DNA of 8,845 nt, taken from positions 1 to 8,845 of the forward strand of contig JANXXZ010000237.1 in assembly GCA_025350385.1 (NCBI GenBank), given 5' to 3'. Of the stretch, positions 5,999 through 8,845 are shown piece after piece (positions within the stretch are counted from its first letter, which is position 1; each line of letters opens with the position of its first letter). The stretch is from Bacteroidales bacterium (GTDB lineage: Bacteria > Bacteroidota > Bacteroidia > Bacteroidales > UBA4417). A program made the translations under genes and the position numbers. The notes beneath the pieces are model-generated. The model did not search any database. It had not been told where the DNA came from and was given only the letters and a program-made list of their open reading frames with translations.

Positions 5999-6577
5999 AT
6001 GAATCCTACCTTTGATCTCAAAAGTGAACATGATACCATGGCAATCATCCTGACTGCCCTTAAAAAAACGGCTTCTGACATACACCAAAACAACTATTTT
6101 GATCTGTTCCGGGCAAGCCAGATTATTGAGTTTATCAGAACTTACAATGATAAATGCCATCACGAAAAGGAAGAACGAATTCTTTTCCCTGCTATTCTGG
6201 AAAGCGGGTTAACCAATGCGGCTGACACTGTCCGTATTCTCATCAGTGAACATGAAATGGCAAGAGATTGTATTGCTGCCTTAGAAAATAACATCCGCGA
6301 TTATCTGGCAGGTCATACTTACGCCCTGGAGGGTCTTTCCCCGAACATAAACAAATATATTTCACTGGAAGAGAAACATATCAAAACAGAAAATAACGTA
6401 TTGTTTCCTATGGCTGATAAAGTTCTGAATACGAAAAAGCAGGAGACTATTTTAATAGAATTCAGGCATATCCAGGATCAGAATGTTGGGCATAACAAAC
6501 ATCTGGAATATTATATCTTACTTTCGAAGCTTCACTCCGAGGCTAACGCTTCATGTATATGTGATTTTTCTTATTGA
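5999..6577 (+). CDS. Hemerythrin HHE-domain protein
   Basis: A 192-residue cytoplasmic four-helix-bundle protein with the full set of likely diiron ligands: His11 (SEHD), His54/His55 with Glu58/Glu59 (CHHEKEE), His85 (SEHEMAR), and His127 with Glu131 (EEKHIKTEN), followed by LFPMAD. Bacterial hemerythrins bind O2, sense or detoxify NO and peroxide, or handle iron; the YtfE/ScdA repair proteins are related. It lacks the ScdA-type N-terminal domain, so a repair role cannot be assigned. Residues after about 150 form an extra tail with two cysteines (SCICDF) and further histidines (RHIQDQNVGHNKH) that is not part of the HHE core. It begins 11 bases after the GH57 stop, so the two are very probably one operon, an unusual pairing. 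The ATG at 5999 sits just before the first ligand helix and is the natural start. Confidence 0.87.
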   Translation: MNPTFDLKSEHDTMAIILTALKKTASDIHQNNYFDLFRASQIIEFIRTYNDKCHHEKEERILFPAILESGLTNAADTVRILISEHEMARDCIAALENNIRDYLAGHTYALEGLSPNINKYISLEEKHIKTENNVLFPMADKVLNTKKQETILIEFRHIQDQNVGHNKHLEYYILLSKLHSEANASCICDFSY

Positions 6578-6624
6578 AGAATGATGTTGCCTTATTGCTT
6601 TAAAATGGAAAAATAGATTTTTTT

Positions 6625-6651
6625 ATCAACAAAATTGATCCGCTTTTTTTT
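6625..6651 (+). terminator. Weak terminator-like hairpin after the hemerythrin gene
   Basis: ATCAA/TTGAT (6625-6629 with 6635-6639) forms a 5-bp stem with a 5-base loop, followed four bases later by eight T (6644-6651). The stem is weak and the T-run overlaps the likely -33 region of the next promoter, so this call is tentative. Confidence 0.35.
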
Positions 6652-6674
6652 ATTTCAAGGAAATTGTAATTTTG
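6644..6674 (+). promoter_or_regulatory. Bacteroidota-type promoter for the first propeller gene
   Basis: TAATTTTG at 6667-6674 matches the -7 form TAnnTTTG exactly. The -33 position 19 bases upstream is TTTT rather than TTTG. Transcription would begin near 6681, giving a leader of about 100 bases. That leader contains a CTGGAT/ATCCAG hairpin (6690-6695 with 6706-6711) and two GAGTTCAT copies (6720-6727 and 6731-6738). Confidence 0.55.
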
Positions 6675-6782
6675 ACAGGTAACTTTTTCCTGGATCCATG
6701 AAATAATCCAGATCCGGAAGAGTTCATTTTGAGTTCATCCAACTACCTGGTATGTGACTTTTAATTAAAAAATCTTCTGCGT

Positions 6783-8003
6783 ATGAAAATTTCAACTTGC
6801 CTGGTTGTATTTGCAATCTTTAGTTGCAACGACCTCAGTTCACAGGAAATAGCACAATGGCGCGGTGCCAATCGCGACGGAATATACAACGAACCTGGCT
6901 TAATGCAGTCGTGGCCTGTTGACGGGCCTAAGCTACTCTGGCATTTTGATGAACTGGGCGACGGACATTCTTCGGCAGCGGTAACAAAAGACAGGATTTA
7001 TACATGCGGGACCATTGATAGCAAAGGTTATGTCTTCGCTTTTTCTCCTGACGGCAAACTCCTCTGGAAATTGCTTTTTGGCGAGGAATGGACTGAGAGT
7101 TGGCCGGGCGTGCGATCTACACCCTTGATATATAATGACAAACTCTATATTATAAGTTCTTTCGGGAAACTGGTATGTATGGGAGCTGTAAGGGGAAATA
7201 TCATATGGACCGTTGACCTGATGAAAACCTATGAAGGGCAGAATATAACCTGGGGTGTAACCGAAAACCTGCTGATTGACGGCGACAAATTGTTTTGCAC
7301 CGTCGGAGGAACAAAAAACAACGTGGTTGCGCTTAATAAGGATAACGGAAAACTCATCTGGAGCAGCGCCGGGAATGGCGAAAAAAGTGCTTACAACTCC
7401 CCTATCCTTATAAACCTGGCTAAACGTAAGATACTGGTTACCATGACTGAGAAATCGATCCTTGGATTGGATGCTGAAACAGGAAAGAAGCTTTGGAGAC
7501 AGGAACAGATCAATCAATATGCCGTGCATGCCAATACCCCGATTTACAGCAATGGTTACCTTTATTGTGTTTCAGGATACGGATATGGAGGTGTTATGTT
7601 GAAACTTTCTGACGATGGCTCAAAGATCACAAAGGTGTGGAAAGACGATATCATGGATAGCAGGATGGGGGGCGCAGTGCTGCTGAACGGGAAAATATAT
7701 GGCATAGGAGATAAAAATAAAGGCCTGCACTGCATCGACTGGAAAACAGGGAAGGAAACAGCATCAGATAAACTTAATCAAAAAGGAGGAAACATTATTA
7801 CGGCCGATGGACTTTTATACACTTATGATGAATCGGGGGAAGTAACCCTGTTAAAACCTACAGCAACAGGCTTTACTAAGATAAGCGCGTTCAAAGTTCC
7901 TTTTGGATCAGCTCAGCATTGGGCCCACCTTGTGATTAAAAACGGGAGGCTATATGTTCGACATGGAAATTCGCTGATGGTTTTTGACATTAAGGGGAGT
8001 TAA
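6783..8003 (+). CDS. Exported PQQ-like beta-propeller protein, intact copy
   Basis: A 406-residue protein of the PQQ-binding-like beta-propeller superfamily (quinoprotein dehydrogenase and BamB-like fold). The N-terminus is a signal peptide (MKIS then a hydrophobic stretch to about residue 14), with likely cleavage near SSQ (19-21). Cys15 in IFSC is not a good lipobox because of the Phe at -2. The mature protein starts with QWRGANRDGIY, typical of this subfamily. Blade motifs ending in a Gly-x-x-x-Trp pattern recur: GKLLW (91-95), GNIIW (138-142), GKLIW (189-193), GKKLW (234-238). No PQQ-dehydrogenase active-site signature is evident, so it may be a binding or scaffold protein rather than an enzyme. 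It is the full-length paralogue of the gene at 8157, and aligns with it without gaps to residue 184. It lies 205 bases after the hemerythrin gene and appears to have its own promoter. Confidence 0.85.
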   Translation: MKISTCLVVFAIFSCNDLSSQEIAQWRGANRDGIYNEPGLMQSWPVDGPKLLWHFDELGDGHSSAAVTKDRIYTCGTIDSKGYVFAFSPDGKLLWKLLFGEEWTESWPGVRSTPLIYNDKLYIISSFGKLVCMGAVRGNIIWTVDLMKTYEGQNITWGVTENLLIDGDKLFCTVGGTKNNVVALNKDNGKLIWSSAGNGEKSAYNSPILINLAKRKILVTMTEKSILGLDAETGKKLWRQEQINQYAVHANTPIYSNGYLYCVSGYGYGGVMLKLSDDGSKITKVWKDDIMDSRMGGAVLLNGKIYGIGDKNKGLHCIDWKTGKETASDKLNQKGGNIITADGLLYTYDESGEVTLLKPTATGFTKISAFKVPFGSAQHWAHLVIKNGRLYVRHGNSLMVFDIKGS

Positions 8004-8017
8004 TGGGGAGAGAATAA

Positions 8018-8093
8018 TACTTGGCACCTGGTACATGGAACTTGGAACCTGATACTCGGTACTCGGCTTTAGACACTTGACACCTGTCACTTA
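8018..8093. repeat. Degenerate heptanucleotide repeat tract, copy 2
   Basis: Seven in-phase heptamers occupy 8018-8066: TACTTGG, CACCTGG, TACATGG, AACTTGG, AACCTGA, TACTCGG, TACTCGG. A 6-base break CTTTAG (8067-8072) is followed by ACACTTG, ACACCTG and TCACTTA (8073-8093). The consensus is close to WACYTGG. It fills most of the gap between the two propeller paralogues and ends just before the second gene's promoter. The sequence is clearly repetitive; a function is unknown. Confidence 0.75.
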
Positions 8094-8098
8094 TACAG

Positions 8099-8129
8099 TT
8101 TCACAGAACTATAATTATTCTTTACTTTG
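8099..8129 (+). promoter_or_regulatory. Bacteroidota-type promoter for the second propeller gene
   Basis: TTTC (8099-8102), 19 bases, then TTACTTTG (8122-8129) matches TTTG-N19-TAnnTTTG with one mismatch in each box. Transcription would start near 8136, about 20 bases before the ATG at 8157. Its presence suggests that the paralogue was transcribed separately from the first copy. Confidence 0.55.
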
Positions 8130-8156
8130 CCGGAATAACCTTCCCAACTAACTTCT

Positions 8157-8723
8157 ATGAACATAACGAAAATATACCTGCTTGTTTCAGCTCTTTTTTT
8201 TTCATCCTTTGTATTTTCGCAGGCATACCAGTGGAGAGGGCCCGCTCGTTCGGGAATATACCCTGATAATGGATTACTTAAAGAATGGCCGGCAGAAGGA
8301 CCAGCCCTGTTGTGGGTTACCAATGACATCGGGAAAGGATATTCGTCGGCTGTGAGCGATGGAAATACGGTTTATATTACCGGGATGAAGGACAAGCAGG
8401 ATTACCTGTCGGCGATAAATGACAAAGGAGAAATAACGTGGCAGGTAGTTTTCGGGCCGGCCTGGTCACAATCATTCCCTGAATCGCGTTGTACACCCAC
8501 ACTGGATAACGGACTTATCTATGTTCTTAGCGGAAGCGGCACTATTGCATGCGTGGATGCGAAAGACGGAAAAATTATCTGGACATTTGATGCTTTTAAG
8601 AAATTCAACGGAGCCTATGGAGATTGGGGCGTTTGTGAATCATTATTAGTATCGGGCGACAAACTCTTTTATACACCTGCCGGTCCTACTACAACCATGG
8701 TGGCCTTAAGGGGAGTTCTATAA
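8157..8723 (+). pseudogene. PQQ-like beta-propeller paralogue, cut short by a mobile element
   Basis: The open frame encodes 188 residues, less than half the 406 of its neighbour. A good signal peptide (MNITKIYLLVSALFFSSFVF, cleavage near SQA) is followed by QWRGPARSGIY, the blade motifs GEITW (91-95) and GKIIW (138-142), and GDKLFYTPAG. It aligns without a gap to the intact paralogue through Leu184 (codon at 8706-8708), with roughly half of the residues identical by eye. It then changes to RGVL and stops. The next bases are AT-rich and lead to a promoter and a transposase-like start, so the simplest reading is insertion of a mobile element within codon 185, with the rest of the gene expected beyond the element and outside the window. 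A half-propeller should not fold normally, so the product is probably non-functional. Confidence 0.8.
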
Positions 8724-8732
8724 TTTAATTCA

Positions 8733-8762
8733 TTGTTAATCAGAATAATAACCTTATATTTG
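8733..8762 (+). promoter_or_regulatory. Promoter of the putative transposase gene
   Basis: TTG (8733-8735), 19 bases, then TATATTTG (8755-8762) is an exact match to the Bacteroidota TTG-N19-TAnnTTTG form, the best in the window. The start site would be near 8769, about 20 bases before the transposase ATG at 8789. Confidence 0.65.
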
Positions 8763-8788
8763 TTGTGAAAACATAATGGATATAATCA

Positions 8789-8845
8789 ATGCAAAAGCAA
8801 ATGTACAAAACACGAGGCAAGAAGGGCCTTTTTGATGAGCAATTC
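8789..8845 (+). CDS. Putative IS5-type transposase, N-terminal fragment (runs off window)
   Basis: Only 19 codons are visible: MQKQMYKTRGKKGLFDEQF, open to the last base. The basic start followed by GLFDEQF resembles the N-termini of Bacteroidota IS5/IS1182-type DDE transposases, which usually continue with a KLxKxGxPLEKL segment. The family call rests on this short stretch plus the context: an exact promoter and a disrupted neighbouring gene. A second in-frame ATG five codons in (8801) is an alternative start. The ATG at 8776 is in another frame that stops quickly. Confidence 0.55.
   Translation, partial: MQKQMYKTRGKKGLFDEQF

Larger units (their letters stand above)
8710..8845 (+). mobile_element. 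Left end of a probable IS element (boundary inferred)
   Basis: The left boundary is placed at 8709/8710 because homology to the intact propeller paralogue is lost right after codon 184, and because TTAA (8706-8709) is a plausible palindromic target sequence. The element would begin GGGGAGTTCTATAATTTAATT. It includes a strong promoter and the start of a transposase-like gene. The right end, the inverted repeat and the target duplication are outside the window, so the exact ends are inferred. Confidence 0.6.

Noticed and set aside
6825..6827. Lipoprotein cysteine (Cys15) in the first propeller protein
   Set aside because: IFSC has Phe at -2, outside the usual lipobox, and the paralogue has no Cys there; a normal signal peptidase I site fits better.
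6933..7529. 198-codon minus-strand frame inside the first propeller gene
   Set aside because: It lies wholly opposite a well-supported gene, has no recognisable domain and no promoter.
8087..8329. 80-codon minus-strand frame over the second propeller gene start
   Set aside because: Opposite a signal peptide and the conserved QWRG region, with no domain.

Overview
The window looks like chromosomal DNA from a member of the Bacteroidota, probably an environmental anaerobe or facultative anaerobe. The grounds are: several sites matching the Bacteroidota promoter form (TTG/TTTG, about 19 bases, TAnnTTTG), almost no Shine-Dalgarno sequences, a GH57 enzyme of the type common in Bacteroidota, DUF4242 and PQQ-like propeller proteins, AT-rich spacers, and what looks like the start of an IS5-type transposase. 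The species cannot be named from this sequence.

Layout. (1) 81-1973, minus: a PAS-GAF-PAS-PAS sensor protein that ends straight after its last PAS domain, with no kinase or other output domain. (2) 1974-2756: AT-rich spacer holding a probable gene remnant (2326-2748, plus), open except for one in-frame TAA. (3) 2757-3658, minus: two small single-domain genes, a DUF4242 protein and an ABM-like dimeric alpha/beta-barrel protein. Each has its own terminator and each is preceded by a closely similar leader of about 90 bases, with a hairpin that shows a compensatory base-pair change and the invariant block AAAAACGGGGC. (4) 3723-4721: about 1 kb without a secure gene, holding a promoter-like site, a doubtful ORF with an unusually good Shine-Dalgarno sequence, and a degenerate heptanucleotide repeat tract. 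(5) 4722-6577, plus: a GH57 glycoside hydrolase followed 11 bases later by a hemerythrin HHE protein, very likely one operon. (6) 6783-8723, plus: two tandem paralogues of an exported PQQ-like beta-propeller protein, separated by a second heptanucleotide tract. The first is intact. The second matches it without gaps for 184 codons and then stops abruptly where a mobile element appears to begin; the first 19 codons of the putative transposase reach the end of the window.

How the parts work together. The GH57 enzyme points to alpha-glucan or glycogen turnover in the cytoplasm, and its linked hemerythrin suggests a tie to O2, NO or iron state. The propeller proteins are exported and of unknown substrate. 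The two small minus-strand genes probably share one regulatory signal through their common leader. No CRISPR array, tRNA or rRNA gene was seen. The most unusual items are the shared leader, the two heptamer tracts, and the element-disrupted propeller paralogue.
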